A stretch of DNA of 64,000 bases from Geminicoccus roseus DSM 18922 (lineage in GTDB: Bacteria > Pseudomonadota > Alphaproteobacteria > Geminicoccales > Geminicoccaceae), in the NCBI RefSeq assembly GCF_000427665.1, contig NZ_KE386572.1, positions 868,001 to 932,000 of the forward strand, read 5' to 3'. The notes beneath the pieces are model-generated. The model did not search any database, was not told the origin of the DNA, and saw nothing but the letters and a program-made list of their open reading frames with translations. Each line of letters opens with the position of its first letter. Within the stretch, counting starts at the first letter, position 1. A program made the position numbers and the translations under genes. Positions 30,178 to 37,003 of this stretch are shown piece after piece.

Positions 30178-33100
30178 ATGATGATGGCCACGATCGCTGC
30201 GACGGGCATCGAATCGACCGCGGCTCCCTGGGATGAGAAATCCTCCCCCGGCGATGCCGCCCGCCTGCTGGTGGTCATCGAACCGGCCGGGGGATCGATT
30301 GCCCGGCTGGGCGACCTGCTGGACCATCTTCCGGCCCAGAGCGGGATAGCCTGGCTGCTGCTGGTGCCGCCCTGGCTGGAGATCCGCCCGGAGCAGACCC
30401 TTTCCTGGCGCTCCGCCCTGCACGCCCTACGCGACCAGGAGATCATCCGGCCGGACGTCCTGTCGAGCTTCGCCGACCCGGAGGAAATCGCGATCGAAGC
30501 CGGCTGCTGGCTGCGACACAGCCGCAGGACCCGGCGCAACGACCGGCCGGACTTCCTGGCGACGATGCCGGCCGGGATGCGGATCGCCCATCTGCTGGTC
30601 GGGTCCGCCGCGGCGCGGGATGGCAGCCGGCTGGCCCGCGCGGTGCGCGAGGCCGGCGGCCTGTCCGGCTGGGAGGATGGCGGGATGCTGCGCGTCGCCG
30701 GCGAGCATGGCGTGGTCGCCAGCCTGCCGCTCACGGCGGTGGGCGACTGGCTGGCCCGGGAATGGGGTGCCGGCGAAGAAGCGATGTTCCGCCCCGGCCT
30801 CTACGAGGGGGCCGGCACGCCCTGGCAGGCCACGGTCGATCCGGCGACGGTCAGTCAGACGACCCTGGAGCGGCTGGCCGGGCGGCAGGGCATGTCGGCC
30901 TGCCTGATCGATTCGGACGACCGGCTGCAGCGCGTGTTCGGCGACCATCTGTTTCTCGGCTCGAACCAGGGGGGCAGGCCGATCTCCTCCCTGCCGGAAT
31001 CCATGCACGCCCCGGTGGCCGAGGTCCTGGAGGCGACCCGCCGCAGCGGGGCGGTGCAGCGCCTGCTGCAGCTGCCGTTCGATGATCCGAACGCCACCAT
31101 CCGCTTCGTCGACATGGTGTTCGCGCCGCTGGAATCGCCCGAGGCCAGCCGTCCGCATGTCCTGGTCCTGGCAGTCCCCTCGCACCGCGTCACGCCCCCG
31201 CCCGACGGCCTGCCCGGCCTGCTCTCGCCGGTCGGCGCCGAGGAGGCCCGCAGCGCCGAGCTTGCCGGCCAGCTCAGCGCCTCGCGCCTCTACCTCAAGG
31301 CCGCGGTGGAGCGGCTGGAGCTGGGCAACGCCCGGCTGCAGACCGCGTTCGACGACCTCAAGGAGGCCCATGCCGAGCTGGAGGCCTATGCGGCCGACCT
31401 GCAGGCGCTCACCGAGGAGCTGGTGCGGGTCGACCGCGCCCACCGCCAGAAGATCACCGAGCTGGAGCAGCTCACCGGCGACATCACCGGCCTGCTCGAC
31501 GCGATCGATGTCGGCGTGGTGTTCGTCGACATGGACCTGAGGGTGCGGCGCTGCGCGCCGATCGCGGCCCGGATGCTGCGCCTGGACGACCCGGCGGAAG
31601 GCCGGCTCCTGTCCGAGGTCATGGCCGGGCTGGGCGGGGTCGACCTGGTCCCGATGATCTCGCAGACGCTGCGCGAAGGCAGCCCGGCCGAGGTCGAGAT
31701 CAGCGCCTGGGGCGGCAGCCGCTGCCTGGTCAGGGTCCTCGCCCATCAGGGCGGCCAGGGCGGAATCACCGGCGCGGTGGTCACGCTGATCGACGTCACC
31801 GCGTATCGCGAGGCGGAGGCCGGCCGGGCCGCCTCCGAGGAGCGCTGGCGGCGGCTGGTCGACACCGCGCCCGACGCGATCCTCATGCACGAGGCCGGGG
31901 TGATCGGCCTGGCCAACCGCTCGGCCCTGCGGATCCTGGCCACCAGCTCCGCGGACGACCTGATCGGGCGCCGGCTGATGGAGCTGATCGCCCCGGAGGG
32001 CCGGACCGCGGTGGAGCGGCAGCTTGCCCAGGCGGCTGCCGAGGGCATCGTCGCCGAGCCGGCCTCCACCGCGATCATGACCCTGACCGGCCGGCGCATC
32101 GAGGTGGAGATCACCACCTCGGCGCTCAGCGACGACAGCCGGCAGGCCTTCCAGACCGTGCTGCGCGACGTCACCGACCGGCGCCGGGCGGAGGCCGAGA
32201 TCAAGCGCCTGGTCCACCATGACGGGCTGACCGGCCTGCCCAACCGCACCCTGCTGCTCGACCGGCTGGAGACCGCGATGGCGCGCGCCACTCGCGACGG
32301 CCGCCACGGCGCGCTCATGCTGCTCGACCTCGACCAGTTCAAGGACGTCAACGACACGCTGGGCCATCCCGCCGGCGACCGGCTCCTGCAGATCGTGGCC
32401 CGCCGCCTGCGCTCCACCCTGCGCAGCACCGACACGCTGGCCAGGCTCGGCGGCGACGAGTTCGCGATCGTGCAGACCGACCTTGCCGCCAATGGCGGGG
32501 CGAGCGGCGCGGCGATCCTGGCGCAGAAGGCGCTGGATGCGATCGCCGAGCCGATCACCATCGACGACCACGACCTGTTCATCACCTCGTCCCTGGGCGT
32601 GACCCTGTTCCCGGTGGACGCCAACGGCGCCGACCAGCTCATCAAGAACGCCGACCTGGCGCTCTACCGGGCCAAGGCCGAGGGCGGCCACCGCTTCCAG
32701 TTCTTCCTGGAGCAGATGAACGCCGAGGTGCTGCAGAAGAAGTCGCTGGAACGCGAGTTGCGGCGCGCCATTGAGCGCGGCGAGCTGTCGCTCGTGTACC
32801 AGCCGCAATACCCGGCCGAGGGCGGCCGGCCGCTCGGCGCCGAGGCGCTGGTGCGCTGGACCCATCCCGAGCGCGGCCCGATCCCGCCCAAGACCTTCAT
32901 CCCGGTCGCCGAATCCACCGGCCTGATCCGCGCGCTCGGCCGCTGGGTGCTGGAGGAAGCCTGCCGGGCGATCCGGCGCAGCGTCGATGCCGGCCAGGAG
33001 ATCGGGATCGGGGTGAACCTGTCGGCGGCGCAGCTCCGCCACGGCGACTTCGTGGCCCATCTGCACAAGCTGCTGCTGGACACCGGGGTGCGCCCGGACC

Positions 33101-33501
33101 TTCTGGAGATCGAGATCACCGAAAGCCTGCTGTTCGAGCCCTCCAACGATTCCATCGCCGAGATGCTGCGCCGGATCGCGCATCTGGGCGTGCGGCTCGC
33201 GGTGGACGATTTCGGCACCGGCTACAGCTCGCTCGCCTACCTGAAGCGCTTCCCGGTCCACAAGATCAAGATCGACCAGTCCTTTGTCCGCGACATCGGC
33301 CGGGACAGCGACGACGACATGATCGTGGCGGCGATGGTCAACCTCGCCCACAGCCTGGGCAAGCGGGTGATCGCCGAGGGCGTGGAGACCGAGCGCCAGC
33401 TCCAGTTCCTGCGCGGGCTCGGCTGCGACGAGGTGCAGGGCTACGTGCTGGCCCGGCCGATGCCCGAGGCCGACCTCGCCCGGCTGCTGGCCGCCGGTTG
33501 A
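30178..33501 (+). CDS. GGDEF-EAL protein with inactive CheB-like N-terminus and PAS domains
   Basis: A 1,107-aa cytoplasmic c-di-GMP signalling protein. Residues 28-190 align with the CheB domain of the CheB-CheR fusion elsewhere in this window, but the nucleophile is A37 (VIEPAGGSI) and the histidine is P65; only D148 (ARDG) remains. Next come a PAS-like segment, a coiled coil (residues 370-440), PAS domains at about 440-540 and 545-670, then GGDEF (motif at 758) and EAL (E889 in AEALVRW). The EAL residues appear complete: NLSAAQ, EITES, AVDDFGTGYSSL, KIDQSFV, EGVET. Both cyclase and phosphodiesterase could be active. CheR has been lost relative to the parental layout. Confidence 0.9.
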   Translation: MMMATIAATGIESTAAPWDEKSSPGDAARLLVVIEPAGGSIARLGDLLDHLPAQSGIAWLLLVPPWLEIRPEQTLSWRSALHALRDQEIIRPDVLSSFADPEEIAIEAGCWLRHSRRTRRNDRPDFLATMPAGMRIAHLLVGSAAARDGSRLARAVREAGGLSGWEDGGMLRVAGEHGVVASLPLTAVGDWLAREWGAGEEAMFRPGLYEGAGTPWQATVDPATVSQTTLERLAGRQGMSACLIDSDDRLQRVFGDHLFLGSNQGGRPISSLPESMHAPVAEVLEATRRSGAVQRLLQLPFDDPNATIRFVDMVFAPLESPEASRPHVLVLAVPSHRVTPPPDGLPGLLSPVGAEEARSAELAGQLSASRLYLKAAVERLELGNARLQTAFDDLKEAHAELEAYAADLQALTEELVRVDRAHRQKITELEQLTGDITGLLDAIDVGVVFVDMDLRVRRCAPIAARMLRLDDPAEGRLLSEVMAGLGGVDLVPMISQTLREGSPAEVEISAWGGSRCLVRVLAHQGGQGGITGAVVTLIDVTAYREAEAGRAASEERWRRLVDTAPDAILMHEAGVIGLANRSALRILATSSADDLIGRRLMELIAPEGRTAVERQLAQAAAEGIVAEPASTAIMTLTGRRIEVEITTSALSDDSRQAFQTVLRDVTDRRRAEAEIKRLVHHDGLTGLPNRTLLLDRLETAMARATRDGRHGALMLLDLDQFKDVNDTLGHPAGDRLLQIVARRLRSTLRSTDTLARLGGDEFAIVQTDLAANGGASGAAILAQKALDAIAEPITIDDHDLFITSSLGVTLFPVDANGADQLIKNADLALYRAKAEGGHRFQFFLEQMNAEVLQKKSLERELRRAIERGELSLVYQPQYPAEGGRPLGAEALVRWTHPERGPIPPKTFIPVAESTGLIRALGRWVLEEACRAIRRSVDAGQEIGIGVNLSAAQLRHGDFVAHLHKLLLDTGVRPDLLEIEITESLLFEPSNDSIAEMLRRIAHLGVRLAVDDFGTGYSSLAYLKRFPVHKIKIDQSFVRDIGRDSDDDMIVAAMVNLAHSLGKRVIAEGVETERQLQFLRGLGCDEVQGYVLARPMPEADLARLLAAG

Positions 33502-33585
33502 GCGGATGGGGGATGCTCCGCCCTTTACGCTTCCGGTTCCAGCCCCTACGCAGCAGCGAGCGATCCGGCAGCTCGGGGATGCAGG

Positions 33586-34242
33586 ATGACGACGCTCGTG
33601 ATCGATGTCGGCGGCAACAACGTCAAGTTGCGTCGCGAGGGAGACCAAGAACGTCGCAAGACGCCCAGCGGCGCGGATTACCGGCCGGAGCAGCTGATCG
33701 AGGACGTGGCCCGGCTGACCCAGGACTGGACGTTCACCCGGATCTCGATGGGCTGTCCGGGGCCCGTCGCCGACAACAGGATCGTCCGGCCCCTGGTCAA
33801 TCTCGGCCCCGGCTGGACCGAGTTCGACTTTTCGGCGGCCTTCGGCAAGCCGGTGCGGATGGTCAACGACGCGGTGATGCAGGCGATCGGGTCCTACAAC
33901 GGCGGCAAGATGCTGTTCCTGGGCCTGGGCACCGGGCTCGGCAACACGCTGATCGTCGACGGCACGGTGATCGGCATGGAGCTGGGCCACCTGCCCTACC
34001 GCAAGGACCGAACCTACGAGGACTATGTCGGCAATCGCGGCCTGGAGCAGCGCGGCCGGCCGCGCTGGGAGGGCCATGTGCACCGGGTCGTCCAGCTGTT
34101 CCGCGAAGCCTTCGTGGTCGACGACGTGGTTTTGGGCGGCGGCAACGCGCGCAAGCTCAAGAAGCTGCCCGAGGGCTGCCGGTTCGGCGACAACGACAAC
34201 GCCTTCATCGGCGGTTTCCGGCTGTGGGACGACCAGGCGTGA
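33586..34242 (+). CDS. ROK-family sugar kinase, polyphosphate-glucokinase-like
   Basis: A 218-aa protein that probably phosphorylates glucose with ATP or polyphosphate. The N-terminal phosphate-binding loop is VIDVGGNNVKL; GCPGPVADN and MVNDAVMQAIGSY carry the sugar-binding and catalytic aspartate region; LGLGTGLGNTLIVDG is the second phosphate loop. ELGHLPYRKDRTYEDYVG matches polyphosphate-glucokinase (PpgK)-type proteins. It is shorter than typical ROK kinases (about 300 aa) and has no helix-turn-helix. Its stop overlaps a lipoprotein start by GTGA. The phosphoryl donor cannot be told from sequence. Confidence 0.8.
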   Translation: MTTLVIDVGGNNVKLRREGDQERRKTPSGADYRPEQLIEDVARLTQDWTFTRISMGCPGPVADNRIVRPLVNLGPGWTEFDFSAAFGKPVRMVNDAVMQAIGSYNGGKMLFLGLGTGLGNTLIVDGTVIGMELGHLPYRKDRTYEDYVGNRGLEQRGRPRWEGHVHRVVQLFREAFVVDDVVLGGGNARKLKKLPEGCRFGDNDNAFIGGFRLWDDQA

Positions 34243-34715
34243 GGGGGGCGGGCCCGGCGGCGCTGGCAGCGGCCTGCCTGTTCCTGGCGGCCTGCGCGGC
34301 CGGAGATCCGGCCGCGTCCCCGCAGACGGGGCAGCCGGGCCTCCTGAAGGAGAGCGCTCGCCAGCCGGCCGAACGGGCGGCCCGCACCCTGGAGGCGATG
34401 AAAAACGATCCGGAAGCGCTGCTGCGGCTCTGCCTCGAGAGCTACCAGGCCGCGCAGGCCTCCGGCCCGGAATGGCATCTGGTGAAGCCCGCAAAGGTCG
34501 GGATGACCAGCCTCTCCAGCGCCGCCACCGACCCGGCCCTGCGCCGGGACAACCCGGACGGCTGGGTCGACCGGGGCGAATTGCGCAGCGAGATCATGGA
34601 CGCCGACGACGATCCCGCCACCGCCCGCTGCCTGCTCTGCCGCTTCGACTTCGAGGATAACCGCAGCGACCCGCTGACCCTGTTCGGCGTGGACACCACC
34701 GGCCGCTGCAGCTGA
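34239..34715 (+). CDS. Hypothetical lipoprotein
   Basis: I do not recognise this 158-aa protein. It has a lipoprotein signal peptide with a lipobox (CLFLAAC), giving a cysteine at about residue 19. The mature part is hydrophilic and has a cysteine pair in CLLCRFDFEDN near the C-terminus plus a final CS. The GTG start overlaps the stop of the ROK kinase, so the two are cotranslated, though a functional link is not obvious. No homology-based function is proposed. It converges with the riboswitch-controlled gene. Confidence 0.7.
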   Translation: MRGAGPAALAAACLFLAACAAGDPAASPQTGQPGLLKESARQPAERAARTLEAMKNDPEALLRLCLESYQAAQASGPEWHLVKPAKVGMTSLSSAATDPALRRDNPDGWVDRGELRSEIMDADDDPATARCLLCRFDFEDNRSDPLTLFGVDTTGRCS

Positions 34716-34737
34716 CCCGGAAGCGCGGCCCGGCGCG

Positions 34738-35043
34738 TCAGGCCGGGCACCAGCCCGGCCGGCGCCGGCGCGGCCTTGCATAGGCTTCCAGCCGCTCGCT
34801 CGGCCAGCGGGCGATCTCGGCCAGTTCGCCCGGCAGCGTGCCCGGCAGGCGCTCGCCCTGCGGCAGCATCGCCCTGGCCGCGCTGGCCGGGTCGACGCCC
34901 GGGGCCAGCGACATCAGCCAGGCCAGCAGCACCTCGCGGGCGGAAAAGCCCTGCTCCTGGACGAGCGCGCTGCGCAAAAGCCCGGTCGGGTCGGCCTGCT
35001 CCGCCGACAGGAGGGCAATCGAATCCGGCGATGATCTCGGCAT
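34738..35043 (-). CDS. Hypothetical protein, 101 aa, downstream of a cobalamin riboswitch
   Basis: I do not recognise this protein. ATG 35043 has a strong GGAGGT 5 nt upstream. The chain is soluble and helix-rich, with ALVQEQGFSAREVLLAWLMS and a basic C-terminal tail (ARPRRRRPGW) ending in a Cys-Pro-Ala. No membrane helix, metal motif or B12 signature is visible. It is the only gene between the riboswitch and the convergent lipoprotein, so it should be made when cobalamin is scarce. Possible roles are cobalt or cobamide handling or a B12-independent substitute, but nothing in the sequence decides. Confidence 0.7.
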   Translation of the reverse strand: MPRSSPDSIALLSAEQADPTGLLRSALVQEQGFSAREVLLAWLMSLAPGVDPASAARAMLPQGERLPGTLPGELAEIARWPSERLEAYARPRRRRPGWCPA

Positions 35044-35082
35044 GGTCCACCTCCAGCCGGGGCACCCCGCCCGGCGAACTAC

Positions 35083-35266
35083 GGCATCACGGTCGGATGG
35101 CAGGTATCCCGGCTCGCGGGTCGACACCGTCCACTCCGCCTTCCCAGGACCAGGTCCCAGTGGCACGGGTTGAGTGGCGGCTCGCCGCTTACGGTTGCGG
35201 GGGCAGCGCCGGCATCGCACCGGCTTCCCTTGGACCCGGGTCGCCCCGGGTACCATCCGGCACCGA
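35083..35266 (-). promoter_or_regulatory. Cobalamin (B12) riboswitch
   Basis: Read on the minus strand, this contains the conserved core GGGAAGCCGGTG (35229-35218), GCTGCCCCCGCAAC (35207-35194), GTAAGCGG just after it, and the B12 box AGCCGGGATACCTGCC (35114-35099). A GGTGCC and a hairpin open the element near 35266. Order and spacing fit the AdoCbl-type riboswitch. It ends about 40 nt before the ATG of the 101-aa gene, next to a short GC hairpin beside the ribosome binding site, suggesting translational control. It is absent from the gene on the other side, which is divergent. Confidence 0.93.
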
Positions 35267-35347
35267 TGGTGGGCCTTCCCCGCTGCCCTGTCAAAGCCGA
35301 CCTGCTAGAAGCCGGACAGGGCAGCCGCGCCGGCGCAGGAGACGGGC

Positions 35348-36316
35348 ATGGAATTTGGCGGTTCGATCGTGGTGCTGGTGATCCTGGCGGTCGTGATCGT
35401 CCTGATCCTGATGGGGGTGCGCTCGGTCAGCCAGGGCGAGGAATGGACCGTGGAGCGCTTCGGCCGCTACACCCGCACCCTCTCGCCCGGCCTGAACCTG
35501 ATCCTGCCCCTGATCGACCGGATCGGCGCCAGGCTCAGCGTGATGGAGCAGGTCCTGGACGTGCCCTCCCAGGAGGTGATCACCCGCGACAACGCGATGG
35601 TCACCGCCGACGGCGTGGTGTTCTACCAGGTGCTGGACGTGGCGCGCGCCGCCTACGAGGTCGCCGACCTGCGCAACGCCATCCTCAACCTGACCATGAC
35701 CAACATCCGCACGGTGATGGGCTCGCTCGACCTGGACGAGGTCTTGAGCAAGCGCGACGTGATCAACACCCGCCTGCTCTCGATCGTCGACGAGGCGACC
35801 CAGCCCTGGGGGGTCAAGGTCACCCGGATCGAGATCAAGGACATCCGCCCGCCGGCCGACCTGGTCAACAGCATGGCAAGGCAGATGAAGGCCGAGCGGG
35901 AGAAGCGCGCCGCGATCCTGGAGGCGGAAGGGCTGCGCGCCGCGGCGATCCTGCGCGCCGAGGGCATGAAGCAGGCGGCGGTGCTGGAGGCCGAGGGCCG
36001 GCGCGACGCGGCGATGCGCGACGCCGAGGCGCGCGAGCGGCTGGGCCAGGCCGAGGCCGAGGCGACCCGGCTGCTGTCGGCGGCGATCGGCGAGGGCGGC
36101 GTGCAGGCGGCCAACTACTACGTCGCCCAGAAATACATCGAGGCGTTCGCCAAGTTCGCCAGCTCGCCCAACCAGAAGACCCTGATCCTGCCGATGGAGG
36201 CGACCGCGGCGATGGGCTCGCTCGCCGGCATCGCCGAGCTGGCAAGGGATGCCCTGGCGACGGACCGGCCCGCCCCCGCCGCGCCCTGGGGACCGCGCCC
36301 GGCCGAGGGCGGCTGA
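35348..36316 (+). CDS. SPFH/band 7 (stomatin-like, QmcA-type) membrane protein
   Basis: A 322-aa protein with one N-terminal membrane helix (IVVLVILAVVIVLILMGV) and a cytoplasmic or periplasmic SPFH domain (residues 25-190). A long alanine/glutamate-rich coiled coil (EREKRAAILEAEGLRAAAIL) drives oligomerisation. SLDLDEVLSKRDVINTRLL is typical of bacterial stomatins. Such proteins form membrane rings linked to quality control and membrane microdomains. GGAGACGGGC precedes ATG 35348. It pairs with an NfeD protein 17 bp downstream, the standard stomatin operon. Confidence 0.92.
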   Translation: MEFGGSIVVLVILAVVIVLILMGVRSVSQGEEWTVERFGRYTRTLSPGLNLILPLIDRIGARLSVMEQVLDVPSQEVITRDNAMVTADGVVFYQVLDVARAAYEVADLRNAILNLTMTNIRTVMGSLDLDEVLSKRDVINTRLLSIVDEATQPWGVKVTRIEIKDIRPPADLVNSMARQMKAEREKRAAILEAEGLRAAAILRAEGMKQAAVLEAEGRRDAAMRDAEARERLGQAEAEATRLLSAAIGEGGVQAANYYVAQKYIEAFAKFASSPNQKTLILPMEATAAMGSLAGIAELARDALATDRPAPAAPWGPRPAEGG

Positions 36317-36333
36317 CAAGGGAGCGCTTGGCG

Positions 36334-36759
36334 ATGCAGGCATGGCAATGGCTGGTGCTGGGCGGGGTCCTGCTCCTGCTGGAGCTGGCGACGCCGGCGT
36401 TCTTCTTCGCCTGGCTGGCGCTCGGCGCCTTGGTCACCGCCGCCCTGGCCTGGCTGGTCCCGCAGCTGATCTGGCAGGTCCAGGCCCTGGTGTTCGCCCT
36501 GGCCGCGGGCGTCGCCGTGCTTGCCTGGTTCCGCTTCCGGCCAAGGCCGGCGCCCACCGCGGAGCCCGGGCTCAACCGCCGTGCCGCCGCCCTGATCGGC
36601 ACCAGCCTCACCCTGGACCGCCCGATCGAGCATGGCCATGGCCGGGCCAGGGTCGGCGATTCCACCTGGCCCGTGCAGGGTCCGGATCTGCCCGCCGGCA
36701 GCCGGGTGGTGGTCCTGGCCGTGGACGGCAACCGGCTGCTGGTGGCGCCACCGAGCTGA
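36334..36759 (+). CDS. NfeD family protein (short type)
   Basis: A 141-aa membrane protein with two or three N-terminal helices (WLVLGGVLLLLELATPAFFF and following) and a C-terminal OB-fold domain (residues 80-141: ALIGTSLTLDRPIEHG, GRARVGDSTWPVQG). This is the short NfeD type without the serine protease domain. ATG 36334 follows GGAG by 9 nt. It is the usual partner of the preceding stomatin-like gene; the two are thought to assemble together. Confidence 0.9.
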   Translation: MQAWQWLVLGGVLLLLELATPAFFFAWLALGALVTAALAWLVPQLIWQVQALVFALAAGVAVLAWFRFRPRPAPTAEPGLNRRAAALIGTSLTLDRPIEHGHGRARVGDSTWPVQGPDLPAGSRVVVLAVDGNRLLVAPPS

Positions 36760-37003
36760 CAGCCGCCCCCGGCCGTCAGGCAAAAACCGCGCTGTTCCGG
36801 GAACGCCGGATAAGCTCACCGGCTTCTGACGGGGTGAAAGATACGGCAGGTCCCGGCCCCGTGCCCGCGTTGGCCTCGACCGGGATTGCTTGGTCCAAGG
36901 CTCGGGGCTCGGCGGGCGCCGAACGTGACGGCCATCACCCCGGAGCGGCCAGGAACATGGTGCGTTCCGTCCGGCCAGGGCCCGTGTTCAGGGATCGTCG
37001 AAG

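Noticed and set aside
35170-36333. Upstream extension of the NfeD protein through the stomatin gene
   Set aside because: The extension is Gly/Arg/Pro-rich shadow sequence; ATG 36334 has a ribosome binding site and a normal NfeD N-terminus.
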